Shown here one piece after another: positions 1 through 10,185 of a stretch of 64,000 nt of DNA (position 1 is its first letter; the number at the start of each line of letters is the position of its first letter). The translations under genes were made by a program, and so were the position numbers. Below the pieces are notes generated by a model. That model had not been told where the DNA came from, searched no databases, and was given only the letters and a program-made list of their open reading frames with translations. The stretch is taken from NCBI GenBank assembly GCA_025345505.1, contig JANVCC010000040.1, forward strand, positions 9,888,023 to 9,952,022. The letters are read 5' to 3'. Source of the DNA: Todiramphus chloris collaris (lineage: Eukaryota > Chordata > Aves > Coraciiformes > Alcedinidae).

Positions 1-2198
1 TGCATCCCTGATGCTGCACCTCCTCTGTGGGCTTGGGATGTCCACAGAGCAGTGACAGACTGGGTCTGTGTCGACACAGTGATGAAGGTATCTTTGGGAG
101 CCAGTGTCTGAGCTTCCTCACAGCCCCCTCTGTGAATCTCACCTGAAGAGCAGCTGATCTGCTGCCCTGGAAGAGATTTTTGGGGAAGGCACAGAGTGCT
201 ACTGAAGCCCCAGTAGAAACTGGAAGGTTGACAGCGTTTGTTTGTGTGGCTGTTTGTACAGCGATGCCTTATTTTGTAGGTCTACAAGCCATTGCTGTGC
301 ACCAAAAAATTCCTTTTTTGTGCACCGGTGGTTTGCCTGCCCACCTCTAACCATCAGTCCACATCGAGAAGCAATCAGTGCATGCACCAGTACAGGTTAG
401 GGATTGTGGATTTCAGCATTTTTGTTTGATCTCGCTCTTAAGCAGGCAAAAGAACAAGGTGGACTTTCAGAGTTACCAGTCAGTTAAGATCCATGCCACG
501 ACTGTACATGAAATCCCTTTTGAGGAGATTAAATGTCAGTTCCAACCAACAGTTCCTCAGAAGCGATGTTCTTCTTTGGCAGAGGCCCCTCCAGCAGAAG
601 ACACGAGTGCACGTTCCAGTATGTCTGTTCCAGCGAACTATTCTTCTTGCCATCTTCCTCCTACTTTTGTATCTTACATCTGCTTGAAATTTAGAGGCTG
701 ATTTAGCAGACCTGACTTTGGCTCCCAACGAAGGCATTTTGACTTGTCAATCTCCGCAATGGCTGCTGTGAGAAGCCTTGATAACAACTTGGGTCGTATC
801 CACTTGTAGAAGCCAGAGCCTAATGCTAGGCCATCTGGACACCCACAAAGTGCCAAACACTGTCGTTCTTATTTAGTCCGTCTTCCTGCTCAAATCAAAT
901 GGTATTTTGATGAGTGACTGCTAAAATGCTCCGGGTTTGACCCTCACGTGTTTGCCTGCCGTCTCCAGGCCCTCCCCAGCAGTGACGATGGGCTGCTCAT
1001 CAGCTGTTGACTCAGTTTCGAGAGAGCCAGCTGAAAATTTTTCAACAGAGCAATTTCTCATCCAGCAAAGTCTATTCAAAAATCAAAATATTTCTCAGCA
1101 GTTTGTCAATTTCAATGAAATCTTACAACAGGCGAATGTCAAAACATGATGTTTCATCACCGCCGCAGAGGTTCTCTTCAATGGAATTGCCGTACTTCAT
1201 TTCATTATGGGCTTTCTGCTTCCACTGCTGCACATACTTGAATATTGACTCAAACCTTACACAGATTTTGTATTTTGCACTGCCTAATGGCTTAGTTTTT
1301 CCATTTTTGTGTAATAGGAGAGTAGAAACAAAACCAACATCGTTCAAATAAGGCTTTCTTTTCTGAATAGCTTCTAAATTTACAGTTCATGGGAAACTTC
1401 CAAATTTCACCTTTTCATCTCGATTCATAATAAAAAGAACTGGGGAGTGTCAAGGCTTGTCCTGGAGCAGAAATTCCACCTTCTGACCAGCTCTCATTAG
1501 CCCTCAGCCCTCACCCAGCTGAAACCCTTGGCTCGGTAGGAAGGTCCAAGGTAGATCTGATTCACAAGCCTAGCAACAGCCGGAGAACACAACCGACAAA
1601 CCAGCCCTTGGTGAAACTTGGTGAATCATCATGGCTTTGATGCAGCCTGCCCTCCTTGCAAGGAAAATGTACCTCAGCAACAGAAATAAGATCTTAAATA
1701 AGATGCAGCTTGAAATATTTATCTACTGTTCTTCTGGGAAGAGGAGTTGTAGTGGAATAAATCTTCAGAGTTATTTTACTCTTAAGATGGGAGGAAAAAA
1801 AAAATCTGAATGTAGTTTAACTAAAAATGAGGGAGATATAGGAATGTGAAGAAATTCAGGCCACTGAAGTAATAATGACACATGACATTAGACAGGCAGC
1901 CTTCCATAGGCTTTGGTTGAGGAGCTAGAATCCACACCAGATCCAACAAGAAGCAGAGGAAGCCCTTCCTGAAGTGAGTCACATCAGGAGAGTTTGTGAA
2001 ATGTGAGCCCACTTACTGCAGAGCAGTGTATCTGGATAAGATTCATCCAGACTCTCCTCTTCCAAAGGAGCACTCAGAGACAGAGACAGAGACACTCCTT
2101 TCTTTCCAAAGGTATCTTCTTGACTACTGGAATTCATCCATCATTCACTCAAGTTGACTGGTTTCAGATGATGCAGCTCCTTCCTGTGTATTTGGTGG

Positions 2199-2221
2199 TC
2201 ACTGCACTGTTGGTGCAGTGA
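2199..2221. repeat. Perfect inverted repeat (9-bp stem, 5-nt loop)
   Basis: TCACTGCAC - TGTTG - GTGCAGTGA is a perfect 9-bp palindromic stem. No function is known, and it lies in otherwise unremarkable sequence. Confidence 0.8.
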
Positions 2222-5200
2222 AGGAGAGGGTGAGTGGCCATATAGGCTGGTGAACGTGGAGTGAGAGTCATCTGCAGAAAGACACAGGAAGCATGAGTTG
2301 GCAGGGTAAGATCTGATCCAAAATGATGTTCCAACGAGTGTTTTCACCTTTGCTTTCTTTTGTTGTCCTTGCAGGTTCCACACTTCTCTAGAGGAGCCAT
2401 CCCAGAAATTTAGTAGTATCCAGGGGAGTGTTTGCTTTAGAAAAAATCTTTGGACCTCTTCTAAGGGTCAGGGCTGTTCCTAAGATCACCTGTAAAATGA
2501 CTTCATCTCTATAAGGTCGACCAAGGGTGCTGATGTAGTCCTAGAAGCTGAAGAACCTTGCCCACCATTGACATTAGATCAGATAATTCCAGGTTGATCT
2601 TGACCAAATTGTTCCAATTTCCTCAGCCTTTGCTCCTACCCTCACCAATATTTGGTTGTACCTAAGCTACAGCCTTTGGATCACACCCAAGAAGACTGTG
2701 TCCAGTCTATGCTCCTCTGTTCACTGCAGCCTTTTCCACTCGTCATCCGACTGGAGATGAGTCCAGTTGCGAAACGCTCACACTCCCATCACAAGAGCAG
2801 GAGCATTGAGTTTTTCAGCCCACGGGTGCCCACCCCCAGCCACAGGGTTACAAAGGACAAGGTTAGATCATAAGTAAAACAGGGTGGGAACTTCCTAGCA
2901 GAGCCGGGAAGCCTCTTAGGGCAATTTCAGTGCAAATAAACAAATAATAATACATTTCAACTGTGACCAGTGTGGAGCCCCACATATTTGAGGCTGGCTA
3001 CCCTTGAGTAGAGCCCTGAGGACCAGAGGTCCTCCTTGAAGCACCATGATTAGAGTGGCCTGGCTACGTACAAGTAGTGAGCAAGAAGATAGAGCCAGGC
3101 TGCGGTTTCGCAGCTGCACGGCGCTGGCCTGGGCGATGAAATAAGGCCCAGACAGGAAGCACTTTTCCTCAGCAGTAAGCTGCTATTTTTACCCATCTTG
3201 CTTCTCTAACCAAAGAGACTCTTGAAGTCAGTGGGCTCTGTTATGCAGCAAGTCATGCCAACACCAACCTCCAGAGGTGTCCTCTTGCCTGCTGTGGGGC
3301 TGGGTGAGGAGCACTTCTTGCTTCCCACTCTACCAACACCCCTCTGATCACGAGAGTTGCCTCCACGGGTCAGACCACTCAAGCCAAAAATCCTAGTGGA
3401 TGTGTCTGCCCTGTATAAGAGGAGCAAGACGAGTTGGGAATGGTCTCCCATGGGTCAAGTAGCCCACGGTGAGCAGAAGAGCCTGCAGCAGGGCAGCTGG
3501 AGGTGTGATGGAGCCTGATCTGCAGCCTCACCAGCTGCTGACCCTGCTGCTGCACCACCCAACACACAGAGCATTAGCCTCAAGGAATTACAGAGGAGGA
3601 GCTGCAGGGCACGGATGTGTCCAGTGCTTTACTATCGCAGCTGCTATGTGAACATCTCATGTTGCTATTTATACATGGAGGTGACGGTTTCCGATAGCTT
3701 CTCCCATGCCCCTGCCCCATGGTCATGGCCCTGGGTCCCCACCCCAGGGGCTGCAGCTGGGTCAGGCAGCAGAGGCAGGCTCCATCTCCTGCCTCCTGCA
3801 AGGTGACAGTCCCTGTTTATTCCCCATTTCTCCTCCCCACCCCCCGGCAGTGCTGTGGGCTGAGGGAGTGGCAGCACTTCCCAAATCCCAGAGCAATAGA
3901 TCTGGAGTGAAGTCACGAATAACTGCAGCTTCACGGGAATGAGCTGGAAAAAAGAGCTACAAGGGGGGAACATGCTGTTTATGCCAGAACCGCTTGACAT
4001 CTAGTAACACCGAAAAGCAAGGCTGGGGAATATTATCGTCCCTTCCTCAAATGGTTTGTTTTCCCCCTATTTCAGTGCCACGGTGTGGGAAATCTGAGCT
4101 CAGCTGGAAGAAGATGGACCAAAATGGGCAAGGGTTTGCAGCTCTGGCAAAACTGAGCCCCTGGCCCCGTGTCCTGCCAAGGGCTGGTCCGTGGAGGCTC
4201 CCGGGCACAGCTGAGGCAGCTTGCTGAGGATCTGTGCCACCCTCCTCCCTGCCATCGGCATTACATGAGTGGTTTCAGCTCTCTGCAGCCTCGCCTGCTC
4301 CATCTGCACATGCAAGGACCAGAACGTCCTGTCACACCACCGTGACACGGCCAGTCGCTGTCCTTTCTAAGCAGGAGATGTTGAATACGAGGCAACGCTC
4401 TGGTCTCTGATGTTCTTGACCAAGATTCAGTCCCACCGTTGTCTCCCCTGCCTTACCAAGGACCCTGCAATGCTGCATGTTGCACAGGACATCTCGAGAG
4501 GCTGAAGACTAGACTTAATGAAAACATAAAAATTAACATATGCCTCCTCAGGGGGTTCTTGGGCTTAGCTCATTAGTGGTTTAAAGCATATCCAATGCTC
4601 TAAGTTATTTGTTTGTTTGTATTTTTGCAGCTGTCCTTAGTTCTCTTAGGTCAAGTAGAGGTGTGAGGTCCAAAATAGCATTGAGATGGCTGAGCTTATG
4701 TTTCCAGCCCTGAAAAAACAATGAAGTGCTATTAAAAAAAAAAAAAGCCTTGTGAGAAAGATTTCACTCCAAAGCCTTTCACAAACAACACACACAACAG
4801 CGTGGAAATGCAGGAGCCTTTGCTCCCCAGGGAGGGGAGCTGCTGCCAGCTACTTTGGGAGGAGAAGTGGAATCTCGGTGGCCTGGGGAGGAAATTTTGG
4901 ACACGGATACCAGAGTAAGAGAAGTCACTGGATCTTTGCTCCTGATTTGCAACGTTGTAGCTTGGCCGAGCGGCTGACATGGGGTCAGAGGAAGCTGTCC
5001 ATCCGATCCAGCTGTTCATTACCACTGAGAACCAGTTCTGCCTGCACTGCTTCCCCACAGCTCCATGGGAGCATCACCAGTTCCCGCAATGTGCAGGTCT
5101 CCCTCGCCCAGACTCATTCTCATCACATAACCCAGCGAGGGGTGCACGCCCTCAGAATATGGGGACCACGCTCAGGTACACGGAGCGGCTTTTCCCCCAT

Positions 5201-6619
5201 CACCATGTCCTTGAAGAAGCAGATCTGATCCTGTTTTAAAGTGTTACTCCTTTTTTCCAGCTAAGCACAGCAGTACAGGTCTGGAAGTACACGTAAATGC
5301 ATAAGGAAGGATTAGAAGCCTCATAAAAGGATGTAGAGGAGCTGTCACCCCTCTCTGGAGCACACTGAGTGCTCAAAGCAACTCCTGCACATCCCAGTGC
5401 AGTCACTGAAAGTGAAAAACTCTGCTTCTCCAGCTGGTGATGTTAGAGTGGGCCTGCCTGTCTCTGCATCCTCAGATGGACAAACATCAAACCAGAGGAA
5501 AAGATCCACGTTTCTGGAGGGAGCAGGACCAGTCCTCCAAGTGGCTTGGTCTTGTCTGTATGGATGACTGTATGTGACTGGTTTGAGATGTGCTGGATGA
5601 GAAGCAGCACTGTAGGGAAGCAATGACTCAGGGTGGTCCGGGGCAGCATGGAAATGGTATGGGAATGTCAGGGCAGCACATGGCTTCAATGGCACATTCA
5701 CCAGCAGGTGATACAAAATCAGAGTTCTAGGGCAAAGCCTGTGACCCAACAGAAAGGTGAGGACCTCTCCACTTGCTTCTATTAACCTCACCTGGGATGT
5801 GGCATCATTTTTTATCAAAAAAACTCCACTAAAAATAAATGACCCCTCATCTCATGATGGACTCTCCATTCCTGGGTATAAACATTGCTGGGGGGTGATG
5901 GAAGAACAAATCGTCAAGCAACACACCAATGGAAACTTTATCCCTGAAAATTACCCTGAGCACAGCAGGAACACTGCTCAGTATCCTGCCTTTGAGAAGG
6001 GGTCAGGGAGAGTCTTCCCACAAGATCCTGCTCTTTCTACGGCACTCACTAAATGCAACCATCTTTGTCGTAAAGAGCGAAAACTGCATCTTTAGAGCCT
6101 CAGAGGTAAAACCCAGCCTTTCCAGGGTTTATTGCAGCTTCTAGAGATGGGGTGGCTTTCTGAGAAGCAGTGAGGCGCTTGCACTGTCCTTTTGATTTAA
6201 CGACAGCCTCTTAACAAGCAAGCCCCTTCCCTCCCCATGCATTCTTGCCCCAAATTCCACCTAACGGGTTTAATCTTAAAAGTCAGTAACGGTGGACTCT
6301 GCAACTGTGGCAAAGCCACCAGGATTTTGATTTTCTTTGGTGAAGCCAGAACCCTACCAGACAGATTTAGGATGGGGCAAGAAGAGGTCCACTTCTAAGC
6401 AGAAGAGATGCCGTGTAGGGGCAGGAGGAGTGAAGGAAGCCTCAGCCGAGGCACGTTTGCTGGCTGCACACCCAGCAAAGGGGCTCTGCTTCTGCATCTG
6501 GCTGCTGGGTCCCGTTCCAGCACACGGGACAGAAGTTGGAGGCACGCTTATCTCACGCCGGGCAAACTCAAGCCTGTTCCAGGAGAGTTTTGTTGTTTTG
6601 TTCCTACTTCGAGGGAATG

Positions 6620-7330
6620 AGCTCAGATGAAATTGAAGCAGGTGCTAATTAAAACCAGGACTATTCTTCAAACTGGGCTTTTAATTACTGTAAATATATG
6701 TCAAGGAGAGTTGCAAAGGGGAAGAAAAATAGTAATTTCTTGTGCTACCTGCCATTTTCACTTGATTACCATCACACTTTTCTGTAGAGCAAAAACATCG
6801 GTCCTTCATAACAAACTCCTCTCTTGGGGGCTAGTGTGAATTGAGAGCTGTGAGGCCCTGCCATGGGTTCCAAAACTAGCAGCATAATGTCTGTAACAGA
6901 CATGCTACCTAATTAAATTGTTAGGGAACAGGATTTTATATCTTTAACACCTAATTTACTATTGTTTCTTTGAAAGTGTTTGGCTTCCCTGTGGTTTTTT
7001 GGGCCTCCCTTCTCAGTTTTACGATGGCTTTTAAGTTTTTCGTGTGTGTTTCAACTAAATAACCATTTTGGAGGTTTTGTTAGGGTCCCGGCTCAAGTCG
7101 GACCGAGGGAAACAGGGGCCTGTTTTACTGTTGTTCATGCTGGGTGAGTTACCACTACCGTGCTAATTATGTAATTGCCCCATTTTAATAGCTATTGTAT
7201 ACAGCTTTATTGCTAACAAATCTTATTTCCTCTTTCTTTGCTCACTGATCGAACGGTAGAAATATAAGGACACACACAAACATTATACTACACTGTAAAC
7301 CATGATACGAGCTTTGCAAGGGTTCGCGGG
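6620..7330. promoter_or_regulatory. AT-rich, TAAT-rich block; candidate conserved noncoding element
   Basis: Many homeodomain-type cores occur here: CTAATTAAA, TTTAATTACT, CTAATTAAATTG, GCTAATTATGTAATTG, TTTAATAGC. There are no long open frames and no repeat similarity. This composition is common in vertebrate developmental enhancers, but conservation cannot be assessed from one sequence. Confidence 0.25.
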
Positions 7331-7792
7331 GCTCTAACCATAAACAAGCATCTTCGAGGCAGCAGGGGGTCTATCCAAACCAGTAACGACGATATCATCT
7401 TTGCATACCAGGAAGATACAAAACTGGATTAATTTCTTGACTGCCAAGTCCTGAGCTCTCTTAGTGTGAGTGTGCATGGTGCTCACCACAAAAAGCATGG
7501 ACCATACCCAAGATATTTAGACTGTGCTGTACCAGAAATGAGTAATGAACACATTAATCGATTCCTTCCTCCCTGATATTTGAAGCAATGTGAAGTATTT
7601 GACCCTGGAGAGGGGGAGGAACTTACTTAGGTTCAAAAATATTCCTGAATTCTGCGTAGATTTTTGAAGCCCACAGCTGACAGGACACAGTAGGGTGCCA
7701 TCCAACACTCTGATGATATCAAAATGCAGTGGGGCAGGATGAAAAGGGGAAACAGCACCTAATTCCTAGGAGACACCTGAGCGCCACTGAAA

Positions 7793-8075
7793 TCATAGAA
7801 TCATTAAGGTTGGAAATTACCTTAAAGATCATCAAGTCCAACTGTCTACTAAGCATTACCAGGAGCACTAATCCATGTCCTGAAGTACCACAACTAGACA
7901 TTTTTTTAAGACCTCCAGGGATGGTGATTCCATCCCCTCCCTAGGCAGCCTGTTTCAATGCCTCACCACCCTCTTAGTAATAAATTTTTTCCTAATATCC
8001 AACCTAAACCTTCCCTGGTGCAACTTAAGGCCATTTTATCTCATCCTATCACTAGTCACCTGGGAAAAGAGACCA
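7793..8075 (-). mobile_element. CR1 LINE 3' fragment
   Basis: The plus strand opens with TCATAGAATCATTAAGGTTGGAA, the reverse of a CR1 3' end. It continues through AAGATCATCAAGTCCAACTG, the CCTCCAGGGATGGTGATTCC segment, and CACCTGGGAAAAGAGACC. It is 5'-truncated and diverged, and no coding capacity remains. Confidence 0.93.
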
Positions 8076-8749
8076 AAAAATTGGAAGAATTATGCTCGAG
8101 GTAGAAAGAGAAAATATTAATCAAGGGTGTGGAGATGAGAGGAGACCAGAATCCAGCATTTGTTGTCCATAACAGCATCTGTGCTTAGCAGGTCGAACCA
8201 AACCAGCTTTCAGGCTCGGACTAGGACAAGAGCTGGAAATAGCTGCTGGAATTATGCCAGAGGCCAGCACAGACCAGGGAAGAGTTAAATAGCCTCAAAG
8301 AAATTTCAGGTCCTGAAGGGAATGATCTGCAGGGTGATGGAAGGGGACACAGAGCTCCCAGGGCTCCTCAGGGACCCGAGATTTTAATAGCAGGAACCAG
8401 CTCAGGCAGCAATCCCACCTCCTGAGCCCATTTCCTGGAGTAAGATCAGGGAACCCATCTCAGGGGTGCTCAATGCTCTGGGGCCTGAAATCTCAGATAA
8501 AAGATGCTCCCGAGATGGTACCAAGATGATGTAAAAAGCATGAGGCATCTGGCACGCACAGTGATGAGGGAGAACATCTGTGGGATGCAGCACCCAGCAC
8601 TAGAGGAGGGTGGCAGGGGTGGAAGGGTTTCACTGTGCATCAGTGAACCTGGCATGTGGAACCGAAGGAAGGACTTTGTCCGTGGAGGAAATTCACTTGT
8701 AGTTTGATATCTGAGTGTTAAGCTCTGCTGTTACATTCTGTATTTATAT
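8076..8749. other. Unique noncoding sequence
   Basis: Nothing was recognised between the CR1 fragment and the GATA microsatellite. Confidence 0.5.
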
Positions 8750-8834
8750 TAGATAGATAGATAGATAGATAGATAGATACATAGATAGATGATAGATAGA
8801 TAGATAGATAGATAGATACATAGATAGATGGATG
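8750..8834. repeat. (GATA)n / (AGAT)n microsatellite
   Basis: About 85 bp of tetranucleotide repeat. It is interrupted by two matching ACATAGATAGAT variants, which suggests that a repeat block of about 40 bp was duplicated internally. Confidence 0.97.
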
Positions 8835-9239
8835 CTATCATGTCTTAAGATTAGAATGAGTCTATCCCATATGAAATTCAGTTGCTATAGTAAAACCTTC
8901 TTATCCTCACCCCCCCAACCTTGTTTTTCCCTGCAGCCAGCTCCATATCTCATCCTCCAGTTTATCTGAAGGGGCTGCAGTCTCCAGGCAGGTAGAACAC
9001 ACATGGAATTCAGCTGGACTTCCACCCATGATCAGTCACCATCCTTCCAACCACCACTTCCACCCGCCCGATGCTGGTGTCGAGCACTGCAAACCATCAA
9101 CGCCTGCTCATTTCCAGTGCGCCCGACAGGCCCCCAGTGCCCTCCTCCAGCCCACCCTCCATGCCGGGAGCATCTCGGCGAGCAGCAGCGAGCTCTGCCG
9201 CTTCCCATGCCTCCTTAAATCCATCCTTTGCCAGCAGAG

Positions 9240-9480
9240 CTGCCGAAAACTTGACAGCAACCCCCCCAGCCCCCAGCCCCAAGCCGCGGGAGGCTGCTGG
9301 TGTGCTAAGCGCCGTGTCTGTCACGCTGAGCGGCGCTGGCTCCGAGCGCCCATCTGCTGCCGCTCGCCTGCTGCCCGAGCGCCCGGGCACCGGCGAAGCC
9401 GGCGACGGGCACCCACACCTGTGGAGAGAGCTGGCTGTGGCAGCATGGACCTGGGGCACCCGGGCAGGAGGCGTGCGTGT
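9240..9480. promoter_or_regulatory. CpG-dense patch without a recognised gene
   Basis: By hand count there are about 20 CpG in 9241-9420 and more up to 9480, far above the surrounding sequence. It includes runs such as GAGCGCCCGGGCACCGGCG. No exon or recognised protein was found on either strand. It could be a small CpG island, an unannotated transcript start, or a GC-rich subtelomere-like patch. It directly abuts a 41-bp minisatellite. Confidence 0.4.
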
Positions 9481-9605
9481 CTGTAGATATGTGGTATGTA
9501 CAGGGTGGGAGGTGTGCGTGTCTGTAGATATGTGGTATGTACAGGGTGGGAGGTGTGCGTGTCTGTAGATATGTGGTATGTACAGGGTGGGAGGTGTGGG
9601 TGTCT
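9465..9605. repeat. 41-bp minisatellite, about 3.4 copies
   Basis: The core CTGTAGATATGTGGTATGTA recurs at 9481, 9522 and 9563, a period of exactly 41 bp, each followed by CAGGGTGGGAGGTGTGCGTG. Copies are nearly identical, so the array is young. The last copy decays into the CR1 fragment that follows. Confidence 0.95.
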
Positions 9606-9613
9606 GTGTTTCG

Positions 9614-9947
9614 CCTGGAGGAGACTCGGGGGACCTATCACCCTCTACCGCTGCCTGAAGGGAGGTTGTAGCTGGCTGGGGGTCGGACTCTTCTCCCAAG
9701 CCACTAGTGATGGGAGGAGAGGGCACGGCCTGAAGCTGCTCCAGGGGAGGTTTTGGTTGGGTATCAGGAAGCACTTCCTGACAGAGGCGATCAGACATTG
9801 GAATGGGCTGCCCAGGGAGATGGCGGAGTCACCGTCCCTGGAGGTGTTCAGGGAAAGAGTGGCTGGTCTAGACAATGGGGGGTCACAAACCACAGGCTGG
9901 GCTTGTTGAGCTCAGAGGTCTTTTCCAGCTTCAATAATTCTGTGATA
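9614..9947 (+). mobile_element. CR1 LINE 3' fragment with ORF2 C-terminal remnant
   Basis: Sense-oriented CR1 reading CTGGAGGAGACTCGGGGGAC, then CTGAAGGGAGGTTGTAGCTG, and ending AATAATTCTGTGATA. The frame still encodes a CR1 ORF2 C-terminal-like peptide ([20 protein letters not shown] then [19 protein letters not shown]). It is 5'-truncated, and its tail runs directly into the TATG-rich satellite. Confidence 0.95.
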
Positions 9948-10119
9948 TATGGGTGTGTATGTATATATATGGGATGGCTATACGTATGTATAGAGGTGTG
10001 TATGTACATGTATAGGAAGGTGTATAGCTATGTTTATGTGCATGTATATATGTATGTATACATATATGTATATATGTGAGTATACATGTATATATGAGTA
10101 TGCACATATACATATATAC

Positions 10120-10129
10120 NNNNNNNNNN
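10120..10129. other. Assembly gap (10 N)
   Basis: Ten N inside the TATG-rich satellite. The true length is probably unknown. Confidence 0.99.
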
Positions 10130-10136
10130 CACATAG

Positions 10137-10185
10137 ACAGAATCCCAGCATGATGGGGGTTGGAAGGGACCGTTGGAGATCATCC
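10137..10185 (-). mobile_element. CR1 3'-end fragment (49 bp)
   Basis: Reads GAATCCCAGCATGATGGGGG then TTGGAAGGGACCGTTGGAGA-TCATCC, the reverse of a CR1 terminus. It sits just after the gap and inside the satellite. It may be a tiny insertion or the end of a longer CR1 lost in the gap. Confidence 0.8.

Larger units (their letters stand above)
1..7792. other. Gene-free sequence, no recognised gene
   Basis: Both strands were read and no exon, RNA gene or clear repeat was recognised. Open frames are up to about 158 codons and have no recognisable domains. Minor items are a short ACAGAG run (about 2069-2092), a 9-bp perfect inverted repeat (2199-2221), a 14-nt A-run (4732-4745) and an AT-rich TAAT-rich block at 6620-7330. 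The position 3' of FGF18 suggests gene-desert sequence. Confidence 0.5.

Noticed and set aside
9465..9605. CRISPR-like array
   Set aside because: Head-to-tail 41-bp units without distinct spacers in a vertebrate genome: a minisatellite.
9097..9798. 233-codon minus-strand frame rich in Thr/His/Tyr/Pro
   Set aside because: It runs antisense through a CpG patch, the 41-bp minisatellite and a CR1 fragment. Its repeated peptide is only the minisatellite translated.
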